A stretch of 52,644 nt of DNA from contig NZ_JARVKV010000047.1 in NCBI RefSeq assembly GCF_029813835.1, positions 1 to 52,644 of the forward strand, given 5' to 3'. Both the position numbers and the translations under genes were made by a program. Below, piece by piece: positions 1 through 8,772 of this stretch. The DNA comes from Streptomyces sp. DH37 (lineage in GTDB: Bacteria; Actinomycetota; Actinomycetes; Streptomycetales; Streptomycetaceae). Position 1 is the first letter of the stretch, and the number at the start of each line of letters is the position of its first letter. Below the pieces are notes generated by a model. It worked only from the letters and a program-made list of their open reading frames with translations. It ran no database searches and was not told the DNA's origin.

Positions 1-3
1 TCT

Positions 4-42
4 CCGCCCGCCTCCCGCCCGTGCGGGCGGAGAGGCGGGCGG
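4..42 (-). terminator. Terminator of the peptide-transporter operon
   Basis: A bifurcated GC-rich inverted repeat lies just past the last ATPase gene of the minus-strand operon. The outer arms at 4-13 and 33-42 are perfect complements, and the inner arms 15-20 and 25-30 close a GTGC loop. There is no clear U-run, which is common for Streptomyces terminators. Confidence 0.6.
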
Positions 43-98
43 CGGGGCCGTACGGTCCGCGGGGACGCTGTAGGACGCTGTAAGACGCGGTGCGCGGC

Positions 99-1208
99 TC
101 ATGTGGCCGCGGTCGCGGCCTCCTCGGTCTCGGCGTGCCCGGCGTCCCCCCTGGGCCCGGCGTGCCCGGCGTGCCCGGCCGGAACCACCTGGGCCGCGTT
201 GTGCGAGGGGCTGATCCGGCCGTCGGCGATCTCCTCGGCGTAGTGGCAGGCCACCTTGTGGCCGCCGCCCAGGTCCCGCAGTTCGGGGCGGTCGGTCGCG
301 CAGAGCCTCTCCTGCTTCCACGGGCAGCGGGTGTGGAAGCGGCAGCCGGCCGGCGGGTTCGCCGGGGAGGGCAGGTCGCCGGTGAGCAGGATGCGCTCGC
401 GGTTGTCCTCGACCTCCGGGTCGGGCACCGGCACGGCCGACATCAGCGCCCGGGTGTACGGGTGCCGGGGCTCGGCGTACAGCGTGTCGCTGGGCGCCTC
501 CTCCACCAGCGAGCCCAGGTACATCACCCCGACGACGTCGGAGATGTGCCGCACCACGGCCAGGTCGTGGGCGATGACCACGTACGTCAGCCCCATCTCC
601 TGCTGGAGCTCCTCCAGCAGGTTGATCACCTGCGCCTGGATGGAGACGTCCAGCGCGGAGACCGGCTCGTCGCAGATGATCACGTCCGGTTCCAGGACCA
701 GCGCCCGGGCGATGCCGATGCGCTGCCGCTGCCCGCCGGAGAACTCGTGCGGGTAGCGGGAGAGCGCGTTGGCGGGCAGCCCGACCCGCGCCAGGATGCC
801 GCGGATCCTCTCGCGGCGCTCCTCCTGGCTCGCGCCGATGCCGTGGGCCTCCATGCCCTCGGAGAGGATCGACTCGATGTTCTGCCGGGGGTTGAGGCTG
901 CCCAGCGGGTCCTGGAAGACCATCTGGAGCCGGCGGCGGAAGCGGCGCATCTCCTCGTCCGGCAGCTTCGCCAGGTCGGTGCCGTCGAAGACGACCTCGC
1001 CGTCGGTGACGTCCACCAGCCGCAGGATCGCCCGGCCGAGCGTGGTCTTGCCGCAGCCCGACTCGCCCACCAGACCGTACGTCTGGCCGGGCTCGACGGA
1101 GAGCGAGACGCCGTCGACGGCGTAGACGTGGCCGACCGTGCGGTCGAAGAGGATGCCCCTCTTCACCGGGAAGTGGACCTTCACACCGTTCAGGTGGAGC
1201 AGACTCAT
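99..1208 (-). CDS. Oligopeptide/dipeptide ABC transporter ATP-binding protein (OppF/DppF type)
   Basis: Second ATPase subunit of the peptide importer; it hydrolyses ATP at the inner face of the membrane to power peptide uptake. The 369-residue protein has Walker A GESGCGKTT (about 48-56), the signature FSGGQRQR, Walker B VIICDEPVSALD and a switch histidine in IAHD. After the NBD comes the oligopeptide-transporter C-terminal region with a Cys-rich stretch (CRFHTRCPW) typical of OppD/DppF. The start is the ATG at 1208, which overlaps the stop of the upstream ATPase gene by four bases (ATGA), implying translational coupling. The last 30 or so residues are a Gly-His-Ala-rich tail (PAGHAGHAGP) outside the conserved domain. 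Confidence 0.93.
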   Translation of the reverse strand: MSLLHLNGVKVHFPVKRGILFDRTVGHVYAVDGVSLSVEPGQTYGLVGESGCGKTTLGRAILRLVDVTDGEVVFDGTDLAKLPDEEMRRFRRRLQMVFQDPLGSLNPRQNIESILSEGMEAHGIGASQEERRERIRGILARVGLPANALSRYPHEFSGGQRQRIGIARALVLEPDVIICDEPVSALDVSIQAQVINLLEELQQEMGLTYVVIAHDLAVVRHISDVVGVMYLGSLVEEAPSDTLYAEPRHPYTRALMSAVPVPDPEVEDNRERILLTGDLPSPANPPAGCRFHTRCPWKQERLCATDRPELRDLGGGHKVACHYAEEIADGRISPSHNAAQVVPAGHAGHAGPRGDAGHAETEEAATAAT

Positions 1209-2356
1209 GCTCCGGCCTCCTTCTCGGCCGTGCCGGCCGTCTCGACCGCCGCGGCCTTCTCCGCCGGCCCGGCCTTCTCCGCCGGCTCGGCCCGCCCGGA
1301 CGCGGTGCCGCCGGCGGCGTCCGTCCCGGGCACCTCCTCCGGCCCGGGCAGCGCGGCCCCGCGCAGTTCGGCGGCGCCCTCGGAGAACACCGGGTTGACG
1401 CACCGCACCTGGTGGCCGGGCCTGCGGGGCTCGCCCAGCGCCGGGGTGCCCTGAAGGCACTGGAGGGTGTAGTGGTCGCACCGGGGGGCGAAGGCGCAGC
1501 CGTCCTCCCAGGCGATCGTGTCGTTGATGGAACCGCGGATGGGCCGGAGCGGCTCGCCGCGCGGCGCGTCGAGCCGGGGGATGGACCCCAGCAGCCCGTT
1601 GGCGTACGGATGGGTCGGCGCCTCGAACAGCTCGCGGCGCGCGGCGGACTCCACCACCTTGCCCGCGTACAGCACGTTGACCTGGTCGCACAGGCCCGCG
1701 ACCACGCCCAGGTCGTGGGTGATCATCAGCAGGGCGGTGCCCTCCTCGTCGACCAGTTCCTTGAGGAGCTCCAGGATCTGGGCCTGGATCGTCACGTCCA
1801 GCGCGGTGGTCGGCTCGTCGGCGATCAGCAGCCGCGGCGCGCAGGCCACCGCCATGGCGATCAGGGCGCGCTGCCGCATGCCGCCGGAGAGCTGGTGCGG
1901 GTACTCCTTCAGCCGCCGGTCGGGGTCGGGGATGCCGACCCGCTCCAGCAGGGAGGCGGCCTCCCTGCGGGCGGCCTCGCCCTTCAGCCCCCGGTGCCGG
2001 GTCAGGATCTCGGTGACCTGGATCCCGATGGGCACCACCGGGTTCAGCGAGGACAGCGGGTCCTGGAAGATCATCGCCAGCTGGGAGCCGCGCAGGTCCC
2101 GCATCCTCTTCGGGCTCAGGGTCAGCAGGTCGGCGGTGCCGTCGAAGACGGCCCGGCCGCCGAGCCGCACGCCCCGGGAGGGCAGCAGCCCCATCAGGGC
2201 CAGCGAGGTGACGGATTTGCCGCAGCCCGACTCCCCGACCAGGCCGACAACCTGGCCCTGGTCGACGTCGAAGGACACTCCCGACACGGCCCTCACGTCG
2301 CGCCGGCCGCGCTGGGTGAAGGTGACGGTCAGTTCGTCCACGGAAAGCAGGGCCAT
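1205..2356 (-). CDS. Oligopeptide/dipeptide ABC transporter ATP-binding protein (OppD/DppD type)
   Basis: First ATPase of the importer, 383 residues. Walker A GESGCGKSV is at about 41-49, the signature is LSGGMRQR and Walker B is LLIADEPTTALD; an oligopeptide C-terminal domain with CAFAPRC follows. The ATG at 2356 has GGAG nine bases upstream and follows the permease stop by four bases. The C-terminal 55 residues are low-complexity Ala/Glu/Gly/Lys with repeated AEKAG/AEKAA units, so both ATPases carry unrelated disordered tails. OppD and OppF normally pair as a heterodimer on the two permeases. Confidence 0.93.
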   Translation of the reverse strand: MALLSVDELTVTFTQRGRRDVRAVSGVSFDVDQGQVVGLVGESGCGKSVTSLALMGLLPSRGVRLGGRAVFDGTADLLTLSPKRMRDLRGSQLAMIFQDPLSSLNPVVPIGIQVTEILTRHRGLKGEAARREAASLLERVGIPDPDRRLKEYPHQLSGGMRQRALIAMAVACAPRLLIADEPTTALDVTIQAQILELLKELVDEEGTALLMITHDLGVVAGLCDQVNVLYAGKVVESAARRELFEAPTHPYANGLLGSIPRLDAPRGEPLRPIRGSINDTIAWEDGCAFAPRCDHYTLQCLQGTPALGEPRRPGHQVRCVNPVFSEGAAELRGAALPGPEEVPGTDAAGGTASGRAEPAEKAGPAEKAAAVETAGTAEKEAGA

Positions 2357-2360
2357 GTGA

Positions 2361-3314
2361 TCAACTCCGCAGTTTCGGGTCGAGGGCTTCCCGCATCGCC
2401 TCGCCCAGCAGGGTGAAGCCGAGCGCGGTGACGATGATGCCCAGCGCGGGGTAGACCGCGAGCATCGGTGCGCTGTCGAAGTAGCCCTGCGCCTGGGCCA
2501 GCATGACGCCCCACTCCGGTTCGGCGGCGTCGGGGTTGCCCAGACCGAGGTAGGACAGCGCCGCCGCCTCGATGATGGCGGTGGCCAGGCTCAGGGTGGC
2601 CTGGACGATCACCGGGCTCAGCGAGTTGGGCAGCACGTGGCCGAGCGCGATGCGCCGCTTGCGCACCCCGAGGGCCTGGGCGGCCAGCACGTAGTCCGAG
2701 CCGCCCTGCGCCAGCATGGCGCCGCGCAGCAGCCGGGCGAAGACGGGGATCTGCACCACGCCCACCGCGATCATCACGGTGGTCAGGGACTGGCCCATGA
2801 CCGCCGCGATGCTGACGGCCAGCAGCAGCGAGGGCAGCGCCAGCATGATGTCGATGACGCGCATCACGGCGGTGTCGATCCGGCGGCCGACCTTGCCGCC
2901 CAGCACCAGGGCGGCGCCCGAGGCGCCGCCGATCAGCGCGCCGACGGTGAAGCCCAGCAGCGTGGAGACGATGCCGACCAGCAGTGTCTGGCGGGCTCCC
3001 ACCAGCATCCGGGAGAACTCGTCGCGGGCCAGGTGGTCCAGGCCGAGCCAGTTCTCGGCGCGGGGGCCGACGAAGATGTTCTGGTTGGTGAAGACCTCAC
3101 CGCGCCACAGCTGCGCGGTGGGGCTGTACGGGGCGACCCACGGGCCCACGATCGCGACCACCACGAACACGCCGATGATGCACGCGCCGATCACGGCCAT
3201 CTTGCTGCTCTTCAGCCGGCGCCAGGCCTCGACCCACAGACTGGCGCCCGTGGAGGTCTCGGTGGACGCGGTGAGTTCGGCGAGCCGGTCGATCTTGTCG
3301 GTCTTGGTGCTCAT
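2361..3314 (-). CDS. Peptide ABC transporter permease (OppC/DppC type)
   Basis: Integral membrane permease of 317 residues. A long N-terminal cytoplasmic segment precedes the first membrane helix (VIGACIIGVFVVVAIVGPWV), as in OppC/DppC. The BPD_transp_1 domain follows, with the EAA-type coupling loop around YVLAAQALGVRKRRIALG, which docks to the ATPases. The ATG at 3314 shares its A with the stop codon of the preceding permease gene (TGATG), so the two are probably translationally coupled. The frame stays open upstream, but that part is a shadow of the neighbouring permease gene. Confidence 0.92.
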   Translation of the reverse strand: MSTKTDKIDRLAELTASTETSTGASLWVEAWRRLKSSKMAVIGACIIGVFVVVAIVGPWVAPYSPTAQLWRGEVFTNQNIFVGPRAENWLGLDHLARDEFSRMLVGARQTLLVGIVSTLLGFTVGALIGGASGAALVLGGKVGRRIDTAVMRVIDIMLALPSLLLAVSIAAVMGQSLTTVMIAVGVVQIPVFARLLRGAMLAQGGSDYVLAAQALGVRKRRIALGHVLPNSLSPVIVQATLSLATAIIEAAALSYLGLGNPDAAEPEWGVMLAQAQGYFDSAPMLAVYPALGIIVTALGFTLLGEAMREALDPKLRS

Positions 3315-4318
3315 CAGTGCACCCGCACTCTCGGGTCGATAAGGCTGTAGGCGAGGTCGACCAGCAGGTTGATGACGACGTACGCGGCCGCGATGAACAT
3401 GATGAAGCCCACCAGGACCGGGTAGTCGCGCTCGTCGATGGCGGTCTTGATGAACGAGCCGATGCCGCCGAAGGCGAAGACCGACTCGGTGAGCACCGCG
3501 CCCGACAGCAGGCCGCCGGTGAGCAGGCCGATGGCGGTGACGACCGGCAGCAGCGCGTTGCGCAGCACGTGGCGGCCGCGTACCACCTGCCGGCTCAGGC
3601 CCTTGGACTCGGCGGTGCGCACGTAGTCCTCGCCGAGCACCTCCAGGACGCTGGCCCGGGTCATGCGGGTGATGATGGCCAGCGGGATCGAGGAGAGCGC
3701 CAGGGCCGGGAGCACCAGGTGCCTCACCGCGTCCCAGGCCGCGTCGAACTCGCCGGTGAGGATGCCGTCCAGGACGTAGAAGCCGGTGACCTCGGTGGCG
3801 TCGATGCCGGTGGTCTGGCGGCCGAAGCTGGGGAACCAGCCGAGCTGGACGGCGAAGACCGCCTTGAGCAGGAACGCCAGGAAGAACACCGGGATGCAGA
3901 TGCCCACCAGGGAACCGGAGACCGCGGTGACGTCCAGCCAGCTGCCGCGCCGGCGGGCGGCGAAGTAGCCCAGCGGTACGCCGACGGCGATGGCGATGAT
4001 CATGGCCGAGATCCCGAGCTCCACCGTGGCGGGGAACGCCCGGGTGAACTCGTCCCACACCGGCTGGCCGGTCTGGGTGGAGACGCCCAGGTCCAGCTCG
4101 AACAGCCGCTTGAGGAAGCGGCCGTACTGGACCCACACGGGCTGGTCGAGTCCGAGCGCCGCCTCGATGCGGGCCTTGTCGGCGGCTGTGGCGCGCTCGC
4201 CGAGCATGGCCGCGGCGGGTCCGCCGGGCAGCCGGTTCAGCCAGATGAACAGCAGAACCGACAGGCCCAGCAGGGTGGGTATCAGTTGGAGCAGTCTTCG
4301 TACGACGAGACGCAACAC
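3314..4318 (-). CDS. Peptide ABC transporter permease (OppB/DppB type)
   Basis: First permease of the importer, 334 residues. It opens with the characteristic OppB N-terminus (LRLVVRRLLQLIPTLLGLSV) and shows about six membrane helices. The coupling loop EDYVRTAESKGLSRQVV is present, as is a periplasmic insert between helices 1 and 2 (EAALGLDQPVWVQYGRFLKR) typical of the family. Translation starts at GTG 4318, with AAGGAG about ten bases upstream. It is separated from the upstream lipoprotein gene by 99 bases that contain a very strong hairpin, so its transcript level may be below that of the binding protein. Confidence 0.92.
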   Translation of the reverse strand: MLRLVVRRLLQLIPTLLGLSVLLFIWLNRLPGGPAAAMLGERATAADKARIEAALGLDQPVWVQYGRFLKRLFELDLGVSTQTGQPVWDEFTRAFPATVELGISAMIIAIAVGVPLGYFAARRRGSWLDVTAVSGSLVGICIPVFFLAFLLKAVFAVQLGWFPSFGRQTTGIDATEVTGFYVLDGILTGEFDAAWDAVRHLVLPALALSSIPLAIITRMTRASVLEVLGEDYVRTAESKGLSRQVVRGRHVLRNALLPVVTAIGLLTGGLLSGAVLTESVFAFGGIGSFIKTAIDERDYPVLVGFIMFIAAAYVVINLLVDLAYSLIDPRVRVH

Positions 4319-4355
4319 CCCGCGATGCTCCTTTCTCTGGTTTCCAGGTCCTCAA

Positions 4356-4405
4356 GCGCAGGTCCGCCCGGCCACTTCGGATGCCGTGGCCGGGCGGACC
4401 TGCGC
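4356..4405 (-). terminator. Strong intercistronic hairpin between binding-protein and permease genes
   Basis: Perfect inverted repeat with 20-bp arms (4356-4375 and 4386-4405) around a 10-base loop. It starts 13 bases after the lipoprotein stop codon and lies before the permease gene of the same operon. It can act as a partial terminator or as a 3-prime stabiliser that raises binding-protein mRNA relative to the membrane genes. Confidence 0.75.
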
Positions 4406-4417
4406 GCGGTCATGCTT

Positions 4418-6079
4418 TTACTTGAAGGAGACCTCGGCGAAGTTCTCCTGCGTCAGCGGGGAGACCTTCGGGGGGTTGACGTCCTTGGCGAACGCGATGG
4501 ACGGCGGGGACGAGGAGACCGGGACGCCCGGCAGGTAGTCCATGATGACCTCGTTGGCCTTCTTGTACAGCTCCACGCGCTTGGCGACGTCCGGCTCGGC
4601 CTCGGCCTTCTTCACCGCGTCGAAGACCTTGTCGTCGCGGAAGCCCCACTGCTTGTCGTAGCCGGCGAACCAGGTGCCGATGAAGTTGTAGGCGTCGTTG
4701 AAGTCACCGGTCCAGCCCAGCAGGTGCAGGTCGCACGAGCCGGCCTCGGTGGCGTCCAGGTAGTCCGGGGCCCACTTCATGGGCTTGGGGGTGACCTTGA
4801 TGCCGGCCTTCTCCAGGTCGGCCTTCATCAGCTCGAACATGTCCGCCGGGGCGGGCATGTACGGACGGGTGACCTCGGTCGGGTAGCAGAAGTCGACCGC
4901 GAGCTTCTCCTCGCCGGCCTTCTCCAGCAGGTCCTTGGCCTTGGCGGTGTCGAACGCGTAGGAGGCGACCTTGTCCGAGTAGCCGTCGATGGTGTCCGGC
5001 ACGAACTGGGTGGCCGCCACGCCGCCCTCGGGCAGCTGCGTCTTGACGACGTTCTCGCGGTCGATGGCGTGGGCGATCGCCATGCGGACGTCCTTCTTCT
5101 TCAGGGCCTTGTTCGCCTCCTGCGACATGCCCATGTAGAAGATGTTGAACACGCCGCGGACCGGGACCTGGAAGCCCTCCTTCTCCAGGGTCTTCACGTC
5201 CGAGGGCGCGACCAGGTCGTAGCCGTGGATGTTGCCGGCCTGCAGCGCCTGGCGGCGGGCGGACTCGTCGGCGATGGTGCGGAAGACCAGCTTCTTCACA
5301 CCGGCCTTCTCACCCCAGTAGTCGTCGAAGCGCTCGAGGGTGACTTCCTTGTTGCCCTTGTCCCACTCGACGATCCTGAAGGGGCCGGTACCGGCGACGG
5401 TGCCCGCCTCCTGGCTGTACTTGGGGTAGGAGATGGCGTCGCCCTCGCCGCTCAGCTCCTGCTTCTCGTAGGCCTCGATGGCCTTCGGGGAGTGGATGGC
5501 GAGCGCCTGGAGGGAGAAGCCGCCGGGCAGGTTGGCGGAGGACTCGTGCACGTTGATGACGGCGGTGAGCTCGTCCTTCGCCTCGCAGCTCTTGTAGTTG
5601 GCCTTGGGCGTGTCCTTGCTCTCGTTCTTGGCGAAGCCGCCGAAGATGGTCTGCCAGTAGTACGAGACCGCGCTCTCCTGGTACGTGCCCGTCCAGTTGA
5701 ACCAGTGGTCGTAGTTCTTGCACACCGCCTCGGCGGTCAGCTTCTCGCCGTCGTGGAACGTCACGCCCTTGCGGAGCTTGAAGGTCCACTGGGTGCCCGT
5801 CTCGTCGGCCTCCCACGACTCGGCGAGGCCGCCGACCAGTTCGGTGCCGCCCGGCTCGTGCTCGATCAGCGCCTCGAACGCCTGGCGGGTGACGCGGAAC
5901 GTCTCACCGTCGCTCGCCAGCGCGGGGTCCAGGGAGCCCGGGTCACCGGCGGCGCCGAAGACGAAGGTGTCTCCCCCTTCGCTCTTCTCGCCTCGTTCAC
6001 TGGCACATCCAGTGGCGATCACACCAACCGCGAGGGTGGCCGCGATCGTCTGGACGACCCTGGAACCGGTTATTCGCAT
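4418..6079 (-). CDS. Extracellular solute-binding lipoprotein, family 5 (peptide-binding)
   Basis: Substrate-binding lipoprotein of the peptide importer, 553 residues, anchored outside the membrane. The N-terminus is a lipoprotein signal peptide with lipobox ATGC and acylated Cys at about residue 25. The family-5 fold is indicated by LVGGLAESWE, the KLRKGVTFHDGEKLTAEAV segment and GTGPFRIVEW. The start at 6079 was chosen because GAGGTGG lies five or six bases upstream and the signal peptide then begins immediately; the frame remains open further upstream without membrane character. It heads the operon, and a good promoter candidate lies about 45-75 bases upstream. The exact peptide specificity cannot be read from sequence. 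Confidence 0.92.
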   Translation of the reverse strand: MRITGSRVVQTIAATLAVGVIATGCASERGEKSEGGDTFVFGAAGDPGSLDPALASDGETFRVTRQAFEALIEHEPGGTELVGGLAESWEADETGTQWTFKLRKGVTFHDGEKLTAEAVCKNYDHWFNWTGTYQESAVSYYWQTIFGGFAKNESKDTPKANYKSCEAKDELTAVINVHESSANLPGGFSLQALAIHSPKAIEAYEKQELSGEGDAISYPKYSQEAGTVAGTGPFRIVEWDKGNKEVTLERFDDYWGEKAGVKKLVFRTIADESARRQALQAGNIHGYDLVAPSDVKTLEKEGFQVPVRGVFNIFYMGMSQEANKALKKKDVRMAIAHAIDRENVVKTQLPEGGVAATQFVPDTIDGYSDKVASYAFDTAKAKDLLEKAGEEKLAVDFCYPTEVTRPYMPAPADMFELMKADLEKAGIKVTPKPMKWAPDYLDATEAGSCDLHLLGWTGDFNDAYNFIGTWFAGYDKQWGFRDDKVFDAVKKAEAEPDVAKRVELYKKANEVIMDYLPGVPVSSSPPSIAFAKDVNPPKVSPLTQENFAEVSFK

Positions 6080-6124
6080 GTTCCACCTCAGGGGTCGGTG
6101 ACGGTTCGACTGCTGGTCGCCCGA

Positions 6125-6153
6125 ACAGTACTGCGCCCAACCATCGGTGTGAA
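6125..6153 (-). promoter_or_regulatory. Candidate promoter of the peptide-transporter operon
   Basis: On the minus strand the hexamer TTCACA (6148-6153) is followed after exactly 17 bases by TACTGT (6125-6130). This matches the vegetative pattern TTGACA-N17-TANNNT and would give a leader of roughly 40 bases. Confidence 0.5.
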
Positions 6154-6316
6154 CTGTCCGCATGTCGGTGATATAGACCTGAGACCCTGGCCGCGGAACG
6201 ACGACACCGCAGGTCGAAGCACGGAAACACGGACGAAACCCTCGGCGCGGTGGAGCGTCGGCGGCGGGGACGGGGAGGAGCGGCCGGGGCCGGCCGGACG
6301 GTCCCGGCGGGCGGCC

Positions 6317-7087
6317 TCAGTAGGGGCGCGGGTAGCCGTAGCCGTGCCCGGGGGCCGCCGCGGGGGCCGCGCCGCCGTGGGCGTCACGGTCGAAGAACGG
6401 GCGGGAGTTGGCCCGCAGCCACATGGCCACCGGGTCGTACTCGTCCGACATCGACACCGTGGAGACCGCCAGCCCGTCCGGCACCGCGGCCACCGACTGC
6501 TGCATCATCGACCGCACCGACTCCACGGCCTGCGGCGCGCTGTCGTACAGGTCGAGCCCGATCACCAGGTGCGGCGCCCCCAGGGCGGGCTGCACCCAGG
6601 CCCGGCGCAGGGTGCGCACGGCGGGCGTGCGGTGGGCGTTCTGCACGAGCTGGGCGTAGAAGTGCGGTACGTCCACGGTCGGTTCGCCGATGCGCAGCGG
6701 GCCGGCCGGCAGCCGGTCCAGCCCGCCGGCGATCCGGCGCAGGTCGAGCCACGGGACGCCGACGCCGCCGCCGGGCGCGTGCGGGTTGAGCCACAGCCCC
6801 CAGCGGTCGGGGAAGAGGGCGGCGGCGATCTCGCGTCCGCCGACCACCTCGTGCGCCCTGGTCCAGCCGGAGGCCGCCAGTTCCCGCTCGGAGGTCACGC
6901 AGGGCGCGTAGCCGTGCCCGGCGACCTCCATGTTCCCGTACTGGGCGTCGGGCGACCCGGCCCGGCCGTGCCAGAGCAGCATCCACACCCGGCCGGAGGC
7001 GAGGGCGCGCAGCAGCGCTTCGTAGGTGTCGTACCGCCCGGGCGCCACCTGGTGCAGCAGCTGCTCAACGCTTCCACCCGCGCTCAC
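6317..7087 (-). CDS. SseB-like protein (enhanced serine sensitivity family), copy 1
   Basis: Protein of about 256 residues with an SseB-type N-terminal domain (EALLRALASGRVWMLLWHG) and a C-terminal domain ending in DPVAMWLRANSRPFF. The same ending (DPVVDWMRQCVRPFY) occurs in the next gene, so the two are paralogues. The E. coli namesake was linked to serine sensitivity; its biochemical role is not established. GTG 7087 is preferred because AAGGGG lies eight bases upstream; the ATG at 7117 has its only purine run almost touching the start. It lies 165 bases after copy 2, and both sit beside the glycine/serine operon. The tail is Gly/Ala/Tyr-rich (PGHGYGYPRPY). Confidence 0.75.
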   Translation of the reverse strand: MSAGGSVEQLLHQVAPGRYDTYEALLRALASGRVWMLLWHGRAGSPDAQYGNMEVAGHGYAPCVTSERELAASGWTRAHEVVGGREIAAALFPDRWGLWLNPHAPGGGVGVPWLDLRRIAGGLDRLPAGPLRIGEPTVDVPHFYAQLVQNAHRTPAVRTLRRAWVQPALGAPHLVIGLDLYDSAPQAVESVRSMMQQSVAAVPDGLAVSTVSMSDEYDPVAMWLRANSRPFFDRDAHGGAAPAAAPGHGYGYPRPY

Positions 7088-7252
7088 GTGGGCCGCCCCT
7101 TCTCGCGTCTTCCTCACCTCACCGGGCCGCGCGCGCGTCCCGCCCCGACATCCAACCAGCTTACGGTCCGTGTCCGACAGGGCCCGGACTACTCAGCCGC
7201 TGCTGGGGGCGGGTACTCAGAACGGGCCCTCGGGACGGCGCCGGCCCCGGCC

Positions 7253-8032
7253 TCAGTACGGCTGGTCCTGGCGCGTGTAGAAGGGCCGCACGCACTGGCG
7301 CATCCAGTCCACGACCGGATCCCGCGCCGCGTCCAGCAGCACCATCTGCACCGGCCACCGCACCGGCTCCCGGCCCAGCGCGCGGCCGAGCGCGTCGTGC
7401 GCCGCCGCCCTGGACTCCGGGTCCAGCAGGTCCAGTTCCACGCCCACGAAGAGCGCGGGCGGGTCGCCCTCGGCGCTGGCCAGGCCGCGGCGCGCGGTGC
7501 GGACCCCCGGCAGCACCGCGAACTCCCCGGCCGCGGCGGCCAGGAAGTCCACCGGCTCCTCCTGCCAGTCGGGCTCGAAGAGCCGGACCCGGGCGCCGCT
7601 CACCACCCCCGGGATCCCCTCGGCGCCGCCCTCGCGGCACAGCTCGGCCACGGCGGGCGGGGGCAGCGGGAGGCCGACGGTGCCCTGGGGGTTGATCGCG
7701 ATGCCCACCTGCGGCGGCAGACCGCGGGCGAACTCCCGGGCGGGCGCGACGGCGAAGGACAGGTGCGAGCCGGCGCACTGCAGGAACTGCTGCTCGGAGC
7801 TGAAGACGGGGACGTAGGGCGCCCCGTCGAGCTGGATCGTGGGCAGGTCGAGGTTCGGGCTCTCCGGCCCGCCGCCCTCGGGCAGCGGCACCCACAGGCT
7901 GCTGCGCCCGAGCACCTCCAGCAGCCGGGCGCCCGCTCCGGGGACGCCGAGGGACGCGGCGAGGGTTTCCTCCAGCTCGTTGCCGGGCCAGCCACCGCCG
8001 TGTCCCGGTCCGTACTGCTGCGGGATGGTCAT
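7253..8032 (-). CDS. SseB-like protein (enhanced serine sensitivity family), copy 2
   Basis: 259-residue protein. An N-terminal SseB domain runs roughly over residues 20-140 (LEETLAASLGVPGAGARLLE, then YVPVFSSEQQFLQC), and a C-terminal SseB_C-like domain covers about 155-255 (VDFLAAAAGEFAVLPGVRTA through RPFYTRQDQPY). The YVPVF-S-E core and GIAINPQ are typical of the family. No catalytic motif is visible; it may be a protein-interaction module. ATG 8032 follows an AGGG purine run. It is organised with copy 1 and the P-loop protein on the minus strand, back-to-back with the glycine riboswitch operon. Confidence 0.8.
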   Translation of the reverse strand: MTIPQQYGPGHGGGWPGNELEETLAASLGVPGAGARLLEVLGRSSLWVPLPEGGGPESPNLDLPTIQLDGAPYVPVFSSEQQFLQCAGSHLSFAVAPAREFARGLPPQVGIAINPQGTVGLPLPPPAVAELCREGGAEGIPGVVSGARVRLFEPDWQEEPVDFLAAAAGEFAVLPGVRTARRGLASAEGDPPALFVGVELDLLDPESRAAAHDALGRALGREPVRWPVQMVLLDAARDPVVDWMRQCVRPFYTRQDQPY

Positions 8033-8115
8033 GTGGAAACCCTATCGGCACCGGGCGATCGCGCCCGCCCTCCCGTCCGTGCCTCCCCCGTCCGCGCGCC
8101 CTCCCGCCCCACCCG

Positions 8116-8772
8116 CTACTCGAACACCACTCCGCGCAGCGCTCCGGCCGCCGCCCGGTCCAGCAGCACCGCCGAGACGCAGCCCTCCGGCAGCCGTCCC
8201 TCCTCGGCGTCCGCGACCAGGCGCCGCACCGCCCGGCGGTGCCGGGCGAAGGCGTACGCCGACACGCCGCGCCCCCGCTCCGCCTGCCCGGACAGCGCCA
8301 CCCGCGGCGGCACGTCCAGCAGCACCAGGTGCAGGGCCCGTCCGCGCCGCCGCGCGTCCCGGGCCAGCCAGCGGCGCACCCAGCCCTGGGCGCCGCAGTC
8401 GTGCACCACGACGCCGGCGCCCGAGGCCAGGGCCCGCCGCAGCGCGAGGTAGTGGGCGATCCGGACCAGGGGTCGGTAGACGGCGTACGGCAGCCGGGCG
8501 GGCATCCGCCGCTCCCACCGCTCCCGCATGTCCTGGGAGTCGATCCGCACCACCGTCTCGTTGGCGGCGACCACGCGCCGGATGAGGGTGGACTTGCCGC
8601 TGCCCGGCAGCCCCGAGACGACCACCCGGTCCCCGGCGGGGAAGCGCAGGACCCGTACCGCCGCGGTGCCGCGCAGATCGCGCCCGCCGACCCGCGCCGC
8701 CGTCCTCGCCGCGGGCGTGCGCCGGGGCACCGCCCCGCCCTGTGCCGTACAAGCACTCTCCAGGCTGCTCAC
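8116..8772 (-). CDS. P-loop AAA-family NTPase / nucleoside-kinase-like protein
   Basis: 218-residue protein with Walker A GLPGSGKST at about 53-61 and a kinase-like layout: an RIDSQDMRERW segment where small-molecule kinases bind substrate, VVHDCG as a Walker B-like strand, and an Arg-rich lid (RRWLARDARRRGRA). It starts at GTG 8772 with GGAGGG seven bases upstream. The substrate is unknown; the fold resembles gluconate/adenylylsulphate-type kinases and polynucleotide kinase heads. It is the first gene of the minus-strand group that continues into the two SseB-like genes, and it is divergent from gcvT. Confidence 0.7.
   Translation of the reverse strand: MSSLESACTAQGGAVPRRTPAARTAARVGGRDLRGTAAVRVLRFPAGDRVVVSGLPGSGKSTLIRRVVAANETVVRIDSQDMRERWERRMPARLPYAVYRPLVRIAHYLALRRALASGAGVVVHDCGAQGWVRRWLARDARRRGRALHLVLLDVPPRVALSGQAERGRGVSAYAFARHRRAVRRLVADAEEGRLPEGCVSAVLLDRAAAGALRGVVFE

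Noticed and set aside
3317..8452. Very long open frame on the plus strand opposite the transporter and SseB genes
   Set aside because: It is antisense to seven well-supported genes, has Asp/Val/Gly/His/Arg-skewed composition without domains, and arises from high GC at third positions.
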